From Siphlonurus alternatus (taxonomy: Eukaryota; Arthropoda; Insecta; Ephemeroptera; Siphlonuridae), in NCBI GenBank assembly GCA_949825025.1, contig OX463780.1:26440118-26504117 (forward strand): DNA of 64,000 nt. The letters are read 5' to 3'. The notes beneath the pieces are model-generated. The model worked only from the letters and a program-made list of their open reading frames with translations. It did not search any database and was not told where the DNA came from. Numbering within the stretch: the stretch's first letter is position 1; every line of letters starts with the position of its first letter. Positions 52,701-62,556 of this stretch are shown here, in pieces. A program made the translations under genes and the position numbers.

Positions 52701-55700
52701 ACCAAGACGATTAAATATCACAGCGAGTTCTATGCTCGATCGAAGAATACTTTGTTAACTGCATGCATTTATGTATATATTATAGACGCGTAGCAGAATT
52801 CCATTGCTGAATTAATCATAAAAATATATATAGTAAATATATTTACGCTATTTTATAATTTATTTATGCTAAATTTTATTTATAACAACAAATATTAATA
52901 TGGTACGTCGATCACTATAATTCTATCATGGGTACGTATATAATGGGCGCGATTCACGAAGCCGGAAGTGATCGAGCGTTGTGCTTCGCGGTATCTCGCG
53001 ATTTTTTTTTTCGTCTTTTCAGGTTCATACGATAATAATATAATATATCAATATTATAATAGTATAATATTGATAGCACACGTTGGACCGTCAATGAATT
53101 AACAAAAGTTATGTACGTGTCTGCTAGAAGAGACCAATTAGCTGTCGGATCGCACTTCGACTCTTTCAAGCCAGCATAAAAACATGTTTTTACAAACTTT
53201 TAACATCTCACAATATATATATTATTATACGCAGCGATATATGGTAAAAAAATATAAAATAACTTGCAAAAAAATAATAATAATAATATAATTTTATTTG
53301 CTAATTTTTCCTAGTTATATAAGAACGTCCTAGAGTATATTATAATTGCTAAAAAAAATGTAATACTATGCTAGCTATATATCGTAAAATAATAATTTTA
53401 TTTAAATACCGGTATTTTTTATCTATTATAGTTATTACGACACTCTACAATATATGCATGCAAGTTACAGATCTTTGTGACGCCTTTATTGTGGTTAGTT
53501 GCAATATTTTCCCCCACAGGCAGATGTGTATCAAAATTAACATACTAAAAGCTTAATTATTTCTTTCCGATTATACTGTAGGGCGCGCGCCGCAATAACA
53601 AAATAATATTTATAAACAAAATCACAACAATTTTGAAAAAAATCACATTTAATTATTCAGTTAATTATTATTAATTATTATACACGTAGCTGAACCATAT
53701 AATTACGAGTTATTCAATCGTTGCATGCATGATTCCAGATTTTAGAGATCACCCGATGCAATCTGGAGAGATATTTTGTTACTTGATTGATTAAATGTTA
53801 ATTGGCCGTTAGGAAAATTTTTCTTTGCAGCCAGAAGAAGTAAATAACTGGATTGAATAAATATATGATTTAAGTTTTTGCTCTGTGTTGATATTTTGTT
53901 ACGTGTTATTTGCAAACAGCTGATTTCGCGGGCCTCGCCCCTTTTTTTTATTATTTTTCTAGCATTTAAATGAAAATTATTAGGAAAATACCACTAATGC
54001 CATCTTGTGTCAAATTTTGCACTCTTTCGAATGGCGCAATAAAACAAAAGTTGTAACTTTTGACATTTCGGCCACTCGTCCCTGGCAAAAATAAAGCTGA
54101 TCAGCCAGAGAGTCATAACTTACAATATATAGATCGGCCATGGAGTCATAACTTACAACTGGAAGATCGGCCAAAAACGCGCTACAACGACGATATGCAA
54201 TCTTTTTTCGTGATAAGAAATTTTAACATACACAAACCCTTTTCAAAAGTGTTGTAGATCAAGTGTAAGGATGAGTTGGTGACCCAGAGTTGTGCTCACC
54301 TCCTTGAAGAGTGCTCCGTAGAACTGGACGATGTAGGGACAGCGTGTCTTCATCACAACATCCAGATCCATCAGCAGCTGCTTCTGGTCCTTTTCGTCCA
54401 CTGTAGATCGGATCCTCTAAAAAAAGACAAGAAAAAAAAAAGAAGTCAATATCCATGCAACTGCAGGGAAGCTTATCTCTGTAATGAACATTTTACATGC
54501 TCTCCTTTTTCTGGCCTCTCTCCAAGCAAATCTATGAGATCTTTATTTATTTAATCTTAATGTTTTGTGCATCGGCAGCATAACGTTATGTATTTTCTCT
54601 TCAAATATTAATTATTTACTTGTAAAAAATATATAATCTTTCCCAATACTTCAATTTTCTTATCATCACTATCGATCTCTATTATAATATTATATTCACC
54701 TTGACAGCCATGACTGTGCTTGTCCGCCTGTGCACCATTTTGTTGACGGTACCAAACGCTCCTCTTCCAATCTCTCCGAGGTCCTGCAGGTCCTCTGATG
54801 TGAAGTCAAAGATCTACAAGACAAGACAGTTAGTAGAGTCTGCAGATCTTCTGAGCTGAGGGTAGTTACCATCTCTGGAGAAAGCTGCAGTGTCCCCGTT
54901 GAGTGAATGCTCTGGCAGATTTTAAACCTTTCCCTGTGGAGAAATCACAAATACTTAATGTAATTAACAATGTTGAAATAAACATAGGATGCCTGTAATA
55001 GGGATAAGATATATAGTAATCACACTATCTTAATTCATGTATTATTGACAAATAATAAACTAAGTATTGTAACTTAAAAATCATAATGTTTTTATGAATA
55101 TTATTAATATTGTTACTTCATTTTTTTTTCTTGCAAAAATACAGATTAATTTAGAAAAAAAAAATTATAATAAGGCTCTTTTATGCTGTTATTGAACCTA
55201 CTAGTTTAGTTCGATAGGGAATTTTTATGCAAATAAAATTAAAACTCGTTTCCTTTCAATCCATTAAATATTAATATAAAACATATGTTTCCACAAAATT
55301 CATTAGCTTTTATTATTTATATCGACACTCCCAACCATGAGACCCAGATAAAGAAGAGCAAGATGAGTGAGCGAGGAGGAGACAGCAGCAGCAGCGACAT
55401 GCAGCAGAATTATGCGGGAGGAAGAGCAGGGAGGTGCACGTGAGACCTGACTGCCGCTAGCTAGCTCACCTTAGCTTGTTGCGATCGTTCTGCACAAAGC
55501 TGCTGTGGACACACAAAGCCATGAGCAAGGAGAGGGAGACGCAGAGGTACACAGAGGCGAGTGAGTGAGAGAAAAAGAAAGAAAATAAAAAATTACTCAT
55601 TCATACAATTTCACCGTCATCTTGAGTATTAATTACTGTTAAAAAAGGGTTATAAACCAATGTAATGCATTGATTTTACTACTTTGTAGGTAAATGTTTC

Positions 55701-58700
55701 CCTCTACAGAAATTAAAAACAAGCAAGGGTACATAAGCATAAGAAAGTAATTAAGAAAAAAAGGGTTAAATTATATGCTGTTAAGTTGTTTTTCTTTTAT
55801 CAAAATGTTCATAGCTAGATTTAGAAAGATGATTAAAAACACAAAATTTTAGTGATTGTTATAAACGCTACAAAAAGAAAATTACAGAAAGTAGGAAATA
55901 TTTTTACACATTCTTTACACAATATTTTTATCCTAACATTATAACATAGACAAAATGTTGATTTAACTTTGAACAGACTCCCCAAACAGTGTTTTAACAT
56001 TCCTAATGCAATTTGAATGGCCAGAAACATCCACTGCTAGTACTGACTACTCCCAGGGTTAAACTTAGCAAATGTACTACAGCCACAACCTTTCTGCAGT
56101 CCCAAGGTAGTAAGTCTCTATTGGTTTAAGTGGGGTGACTCACCGGGCCTTGTCAGGTACACAATCAGTCTGTTGGAAGGGTCGCACTCTGGGTCTGGGC
56201 CTTGCTCGACCCGCAGCATCCTCCGAGCAGTTAAATGGGAGCGAGGGCCTGGGAGGTGGGGTGGGCCCTCCTGACGATGCAGCTGCCGTTGTTGTACCAG
56301 CAGATGACATGTTTCGACCCCTGCATGTACGCCACTCAAGCTCAAACACGACCGTAACGGACTCTGGGGTCACGAACACTCACACACAAAAATAATAGCA
56401 GCAACTACTTTACTAATGTAACAAAGCAGCAGAAAAAAATAAATTCCAAAGTACAATGGTAATCAAGCTGTAAAAAAAATATATAATATATATGGTCTTC
56501 TATACCGGTATATTTATAAGAAATAAATTTGTTTTAAAATAAAATTGCATGTCTATTATATAATACTTTTTCTTGAAATGAGAGATAGTGCAAAGGAACT
56601 GTGAAAATCGCTCTTTTCCTTCTGATCACTAAGATTTAATATTTTAATAAGAGCAGAACTTTAACCATACCGAGATTAAAACTCCACTCTGTTCACCAAT
56701 GAACTGGTGATTAGAATTGACTTTGTTATTTTTTCAACTGTCTCATTGATTTTCTTTGTGAGGTAGGGGAAGTTAAGCAGTGGTTTGCTCAGTAGGTGTA
56801 ATTTTACCTACAACAGTGGTTACAGTAACTGAATTTTAAGACACAATTTAACATAAAACTAAAACAAGTAAAGTCGTGTTCTATAAAAAGCATTGTCCAT
56901 ATTTGTGTAAATTCATATCAAAAAAACCTTTCACCTTATAAACTGTAGAGACTTAAAAACCTGCAGCTGCATGTGAGATACTTTGTATTTAACTTGCAAA
57001 ATTATTATTGTTAAGTACTTATTTATTTGTTAAGTACTTATCTTATTTGAACTAAAATATTATGGGGTAATTTGTGAGTTTGATCTACCAAAATATTAAA
57101 CAAATTAACAAAGTAATTATGTGACTTACATGATTGGTGGGGGAAACCCTCCCCCGCCCCCTCCAGCTATGGGTGCAGAGGGGAAATGGCTCGGAGAACT
57201 GTTAGACTGGAAGTTGAAGGACAATCTCAATCGTCCACGCTCTGCTATGGGAAAGAATTTAGCAATTAGCAATTCTGAAGTAGAGCTCGACACTTCATGG
57301 ATTTCCATTTTATTGTGTCTCTGTTAAGATATAAAACTGACTAATTATCATCACCTGCATCCTCGTTTGAAGAGAAAGAATTTGAAGTTCCAAACCACCT
57401 TTCTGTAAATAATGGGAAAAAAGTGTTTTTGTTAATAAAGTTCCCAAAGAACCATCCACTTAAATATGTGCAAGAAGCTGACATAAAGTGCTCATTATTC
57501 TAATATGTATTACCATATACTGTAGTCAGATTTAGAACATGCTCTATATTATGTACTGTAGTCTTGATTTTAAGACAGATTGTATCAAAGTTGACAGCAG
57601 ACGACAATTTTTATAGTGCATATAGTATCAAATTACAAAAAGAGGGCAACAAAGTAAAGTATTATAAAGTATTTTTATTATTTTTTAATGTCAGCTAGTG
57701 CAAAGTTCTATGTCTGAAAGTATCAAAGCTACTGTATGTAATGAACACCATTGAAAAATATGCAACAGACTAGCAGACTACATCATTGTTCACAGTTCTC
57801 TCAGGGGCTCCTAATACCCAGTCTGCATGCCAGATGCCAATACCATTTCTCAGTGAGGTTCGTATGTTGAAAGCAACATTCCGCGAAACAGAGCTCAACC
57901 AGGCGAAGCATAGTAAGCTGTCCCCTCCTACCAACTTCATTATCTATGTAGTATCAAATATCCATTCCAAATCATGAAAAGTCTGTTGTGTTCGGGATTG
58001 AACCGGGGACTTCTCGGACAAGAGGCAAGCACTCTAACCACTTCACCATAGAACTAAGGAATATAAACTAAGGAATACTTAAAGGGAATTTGACCCTTCT
58101 TTTTGTCTGAACTGAAATGACTGAAAGATGTATAAATTGAGAAAAAAACAAACTGATTATGAGGAAACAGCATTTACTGTTCTGTTTTCTTTGCCTTTAA
58201 TTTCCTTCAGCAAGAGATGACGCAGGCCACACATTCAAACTGTGGCGTGGCCATCTACAGTACTAGCTGCCTTAAGGGTAAGATACAGTAACACGAAACA
58301 TCAATTGTTGTAGTCCCATTTGATTAACATGTAAACCTTAGCAACCTCATAATAATTCTGATTTTTTTTTAGATACAGTTCTTAGCACCAAAAAATGTGG
58401 ACAACATTTCAAAACAATCGGACGATCCAATTTTTTTAAAATCATTTTTTGAATTTTCAGTATAGGACATTCCCATGGAGACCTAAACTAAGAAATTAAT
58501 TTAAAAAAATTAGATCGTCCGATTGTTTTGAAATTTTTTCTACATTTTTTTGGTGCTAAGAACTGTCTCTGAAAAGAAATTCGGAATTATTATGAGGTTG
58601 CTAAGGTTTACATGTTAATCAAATGGGACTACAACAATCAATGTTTCTTGTTATCTTACCCTTAAAGCAATTTTATTGATATAACAGAGAGTAAAAAATT

Positions 58701-60907
58701 ATTGGAGACTGGGATATTTGCAGCTATGGGTTTTGAGAAAGTCGAGCGAATTAACACCATGCAGAGTTATCAATCGTGAGCAACTAAAGCGCAACGCTTA
58801 ATAAACTTTATTGGAATTCTATCATAGAATTACAGAAGAATTCCGCGCACATAGGCGACATCATAGATTGAGGCTCTTGCCATCACTGTCACTAATATGT
58901 ATCATACTGACGGGGGCTCAAGAAATGCCTACAATATACATGTACAGTGCACAGCCCAGTTTTGGATTTTAGCCCTGTTTTGGTTCCGACCTGCTTTTAG
59001 GCTCCTTATAGGCAAAAAAAGCAGGGATCGGATGCAGATGCAAGATGCACACGGATGCGCAAAAATGGGCTTGCATCCGCATCCGTGCATCCCAGATGCA
59101 CAGGAAAAAATGAATGCATCCGGATGCGCATCCCAGATGCACGGGGAAAAATGAATGCATCCGGATGCGCATCCCAGATGCATGAAAAATAAATTTGCAT
59201 CCGGATGCACATCTACGGATGCACGAAAAATAAATTTGCATCCATTTAACACTTTTTTTTCTCTTTTTTTATCAGGTTTTTTGCTAATGGCATCTAAATA
59301 AATCTTTAACACGAGGCATATTTTTTAAATTTATTTGCCACTTGTCGTTTAAAAATGACAAGAAACAAAGTGTATTATAAAAACCAAAGATCGGATGCGG
59401 ATGCAGATGCAAGATGCACACGGATGCGCAAAAATGGGCTTGCATCCGCATCCGTGCATCCGGATGCACGGGAAAAAATTAATGCATCCGGATGCGCATC
59501 TCACAATCAGATGCATGGAAAATAAATTTGCATCCGGATGCGCATCCCAGATACATGAAAAATAAATTTGCATCCGGATGCGCATCCATGGATGCACGAA
59601 AAATTAATTTGCATCCGGATGCGCATCTCTGATGCACGAAAAAAACGCGTGCATCCGGTTCCTGAAAAAAAGTAAAAAAAGGAAATTGTAACTGATTAAC
59701 CAAACCCTCCCTTCCATGAAAATAACAACTGCAATACCTTGATAATTTTTTTACTGGTTCAAAAAAAAATAAAAAATTAATAAAAACAGGGTTTTTAACA
59801 AATAATTCGTTTTTATTTTTTCTTAACTAGTAAAAAAAATATCACGGTACAGTATTGCAGTTGTTATTTTTATGAAAAGGCTGATTTGGTTAATGGGTTA
59901 CAATTTTATTTTTTTACTTTTTTTTTTTGGCTATAAGGAGTCCAAAAGCAGGCCTGGACCAAAACCGGAACATTTTTTTTTTCATGTCCCTCCACACAAT
60001 TTTTTTTTTTTTTTTTTTTACTCAAAGAGATGCTCTGATATGGAACTGAAATTATGATAAACTCAATTGCTACATTCTATTGAACATGTTAATAATTTTT
60101 TCAAAATTTTAAGAACCCTAAATATGGCAGATAAAAATTGTTAAAAGTGCGAAATGTCTTAAGGGGGTCCGTTACCGGGCTACGTGGTGTATGGGTGTAT
60201 GTATGCAAACATACATGCATTTCTTGAGCCCCAGACAGTACAGAATGCATACACACTATACATGATTGACATGATATGCATACAACATGCATTATGATAT
60301 GTGTATGCATACAGCAGGTCATAAGAGATCATGTACAGTATAGTAGGCACCATAGCGGAGGACACAGCTATCAAACGGAGATACAAGCTACAGTAACTTC
60401 ACTAAGGGTTATTATTAGTGAAATGGGATAAGAAACCAACTGTTACCTGCAATATTTTAAACATAATAATATAATTACAGTATGCATATCATACAGTATG
60501 CATATTATATGATATTTATGCATAAGCCCGTTTGATAGCCAGGCTCTTACATTTACAAAATGAAAGCATATTGAAGAGTTATAAATTGCTTTAACAAACG
60601 TAACAACTTTTCATTAGAGAAAAGCGTATAAAAAAGGGAAGAAAATGCTTTCAATGTTTTATTTATTTTAGGTTATCTTGTGATGATACATTAGCCTGGG
60701 CTAAGCTACCCCTCCTTGAACCTTGTGAAACATTGGCAGGTGCAACCAAATCATGCACTGCAGAAACCGCAGGAAAAACATCTAACATGCAAATCAACGC
60801 TTGCTTTTTATATCTGAATGAAAGTCTTGTCTATTTCTAGGATATTAAAATAAGAACTTACCTTGATTTATATGATTTGCTGAAGAATTTCCTTGGTGTT
60901 CGGCCAT
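49725..60907 (-). CDS. MAP2K4: Dual-specificity MAP kinase kinase 4 (MKK4/SEK1), complete
   Basis: Activates JNK, and p38 in some animals. Exons are 60862-60907, [57355-57402 optional], 57130-57244, 56144-56320, [55470-55502 optional], 54870-54933, 54700-54813, 54300-54416, 51501-51620, 50918-51097, 50388-50614 and 49725-49890, all in phase. The product is 452 aa with the 33-nt exon and without the 48-nt exon. The N-terminal [10 protein letters not shown] (about 18-27) fits the MAPK docking site (human KRKALKLNFA). Kinase motifs are GRGAFGTV (161-168), K183 in [12 protein letters not shown] (278-285), DFG (298-300) and activation-loop S308 and T312 in [16 protein letters not shown], equivalent to human S257/T261. 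The C-terminal DVD docking region is present. The 2.7 kb intron 51621-54299 is mostly a foldback transposon. Confidence 0.96.
51837..54196. mobile_element. 2.36 kb non-coding element with 98-bp inverted ends made of 33-bp repeats
   Basis: The ends at 51837-51934 and 54099-54196 are near-perfect inverted repeats starting ATATCGTCGTTGTAGCGCG. Within the left end is a tandem 33-bp unit (GGCCGATCT...GTAAGTTATGACTC): three copies and a partial fourth, with the third and fourth continuing past the inverted repeat. The right end has two copies. The interior has no transposase frame. No target duplication was resolved. It lies in an MKK4 intron. Confidence 0.85.
55398..55426 (-). promoter_or_regulatory. 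Possible splicing-regulatory elements downstream of the 33-nt MKK4 exon
   Basis: On the transcript strand, UGCAUG (55398-55403) lies about 70 nt past the donor of exon 55470-55502. A CUG-rich run lies beside it (about 55380-55397). UGCAUG is the RBFOX site and CUG repeats bind MBNL/CELF factors, both known to control cassette exons. The role here is inferred. Confidence 0.4.
55470..55502 (-). CDS. MAP2K4: 33-nt MKK4 cassette exon
   Basis: Acceptor CCACAG, donor GTGAGC. It encodes [11 protein letters not shown] within split codons. The preceding exon ends CG and the following exon starts G, so both inclusion (CG|C) and skipping (CG|G) leave an Arg codon and the frame intact. It lies between the docking site and the kinase domain. 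Confidence 0.7.
57355..57402 (-). CDS. MAP2K4: 48-nt possible MKK4 cassette exon
   Basis: The acceptor TATTTACAG is strong and the donor GTGATG weak. The length is a multiple of three, and the phase matches exon 1 (ending in G) and the exon at 57244 (starting CA). It would insert [16 protein letters not shown] before the docking site. The weak donor suggests partial use. Confidence 0.5.
57790..58060 (-). mobile_element. tRNA-derived SINE candidate
   Basis: The minus strand from about 58057 has a tRNA-like head: TGGTGAAGTGGTTAGAG (box A-like), then GGTTCAATCC (box B, 57995-58004), with four acceptor pairs (GTTC/GAAC). An unrelated body follows. Acceptor and anticodon stems are too poor for a functional tRNA. 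It is flanked at the head by a duplicated ACTAAGGAATA. The 3' end is uncertain. Confidence 0.45.
58276..58661. mobile_element. piggyBac-type palindromic MITE in MKK4 intron 1
   Basis: The ends are GGGTAAGATACAGTAACACG and GTTATCTTACCC, with TTAA at 58272-58275 and 58662-58665. It shares the arm GATTAACATGTAAACCTTAG with the element at 34101-34485. Confidence 0.92.
58975..59966. mobile_element. Foldback element carrying a minisatellite
   Basis: The outer inverted ends TTTTGGTTCCGACCTGCTTT (58978 on) and AAAAGCAGGCCTGGACCAAA (right end near 59966) enclose the GCATCC-rich array and, at about 59690-59905, an independent palindrome (AACAACTGCAATA and its complement). No coding gene is present. 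Confidence 0.6.
59027..59660. repeat. GCATCCGGATGC minisatellite, two blocks
   Basis: Units of about 40 bp (GCATCCGGATGCGCATCCCA, GATGCACGAAAAATAAATTT) recur in 59027-59250 and 59391-59660. The two blocks begin with nearly the same 75 bp, so the array was itself duplicated with a spacing of about 365 bp. The long overlapping frames (Cys/His/Asp/Ala-rich) are by-products of the repeat. Confidence 0.9.
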
Positions 60908-61429
60908 TTTGGAATTTTTGACAGTAGGCAGTAGGCACCAGGGGCGGAATCTCAGATTAAAATACGCACAATTCTATGATATTTTAAGTAATGCTTCATT
61001 CACTATATAGAAAAGAATAATTAAGTTACTCATTGGAAAGGTTTATGAAGTGAAATTCCAGTAAATAACTCAAATAATCACAATAAAAACTAAGGTAAAT
61101 TTTTTCTTCTATCAGATGACACCTGCGATATGAAGAACGAAATGCGTTAAATTTGCCGCATTGAAGGCGCGAAGTTTGAAACAAAACAATTTGGAAATTT
61201 CGTGAGGGAAAAATCAATATCCAAAATTCAATGTTGTTAGTAAAATAACTACATAATAACATTTGAAATTTTCTTTCTTACTACCAAAATAGTGTTGAAC
61301 TTTCAATATAACCGATGAATTAAAAAAAAGCAATTGAAATAAACAATCTTCTTCATCTCTGGATGAATCAAAGTTCAGTAGAGGAACTTTGTGGATGAAT
61401 CATATCAGCATATCAGCTGATTTACTATC
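60908..61429. promoter_or_regulatory. Divergent promoter region between MKK4 and an unknown gene
   Basis: 522 bp separate the MKK4 ATG (minus) from the ATG at 61430 (plus). No exon was recognised within it and no TATA box stands out. Confidence 0.5.
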
Positions 61430-61762
61430 ATGGCGAAATTCCACCAAATCGGAAGTATATTTGTGCGAATATTTGAAGGAAAAACGTCTTTAATATGTGA
61501 AAATGCTGCAAAATCAAGTTTAGTAAGGTATTTTCAACATATTTTTTCATTGATTGACTGTATTTTAATTTTATTTTTCTGTCCTTTTTAGAGGAAATAG
61601 AGCGTACAGTTCGTACGCCCCCTATTTCATCGACCCTGTTTACAAGCACGATAAACAAGATGATCTTGTTAAATCAGGCGAGGCTCAAAAGTTAGAACAT
61701 ATTCCAGTAAAAGCAGCAAAACCTGATGACACATGTTCAGTATTCCATGACGAGCTTGTCAG
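61430..61762 (+). CDS. First two exons of an unrecognised protein, possibly mitochondrial
   Basis: Exon 1 is 61430-61527 (MAKFHQIGSIFVRIFEGK..., donor GTATTT). Exon 2 is 61592-61762 (acceptor CTTTTTAG, donor GTGAGC). The joined phase is correct and the frame is open for 89 residues. The N-terminus is basic and hydrophobic without acids up to residue 15, and NRAYSSYAPYF follows, which together resemble a mitochondrial presequence. The remainder is hydrophilic (YKHDKQDDLVKSGEAQ, KPDDTCSVFHDELV). I do not recognise the family. The gene continues beyond the window, with its next intron holding the LINE copies. Confidence 0.6.
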
Positions 61763-61831
61763 GTGAGCATGACTTAATGACAAATGGAGAGATGTGATGA
61801 TGTGATGTATGCATATTATATGCACAGCATA

Positions 61832-62556
61832 AATAATAATAATAATAATAAAATTAACGCGGCAAATGTGGCTACGCCACGGTGGCTCGCGAAGGGTTTG
61901 CTTGTCTCAAAACCCTCTTAAACAACTCATAACTCTCCGCTTCAACAACTTCTGCCTTCAGCAAATTCCACTCTCTTACAGTTCTGTTAATGAAGGAATA
62001 TTTTCCCACATCACTTTTACTGCCGACAAAATCCAACTTCCAACTGTGATCACTCCTTCCAATGTAAACACCTCTCTTAATACGAGAGCTCAACTCCCTC
62101 CAACCCTCACTATTTCTTGTTATTTTATACATTACACCAAGTCTACAATTTCTCCTTCTCTCCTCCAGCAACTCCCACCCTAACTTATCAATCATCGCAG
62201 TTACACTCTCAAACTCTTTTCTGACCTCCTTTCCATCTCCCACCAACTTCCATCTTCCCATACGCCCCAGAACTCTTCTCGCTGCTCTTCTCTGCACCTT
62301 CTCCAACTCCTTCACCCCAACATTCCTGTATGGATCCCAAACACTGCATCCATACTCAAGCATCGGTCTCACCATGGCTCTATAAGCGCTATCTCTCACG
62401 AACATACTAGCTCCCTTCAGATTTCTCATAACAAACTCCAAGAACTTTCTACTCTTAGAAGTAACATACTTAATATGTTCATTCCACATCAATTTTCTGT
62501 GCAACACCACACCCAAATACTTGTACTTCTCAACTTCTTTCAAAACTTCACCCCCC
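61832..62556 (-). mobile_element. 5'-truncated LINE copy (C-terminal part of reverse transcriptase ORF)
   Basis: The frame 61872-62558 encodes about 228 aa of the LINE C-terminal region: KYKYLGVVLHRKLMWNEHIK, VRPMLEYGCSVWDPY, VQRRAARRV, NRTVREWN. The 3' tail is (TTA)n. Its 5' edge abuts the (ATT)n tail of the next copy. It is the closest relative of the fragment at 15385-15905. Confidence 0.92.

Noticed and set aside
58929..59703. Several overlapping Cys/His/Asp-rich frames on the minus strand
   Set aside because: They are translations of the GCATCC minisatellite in all frames, not proteins.
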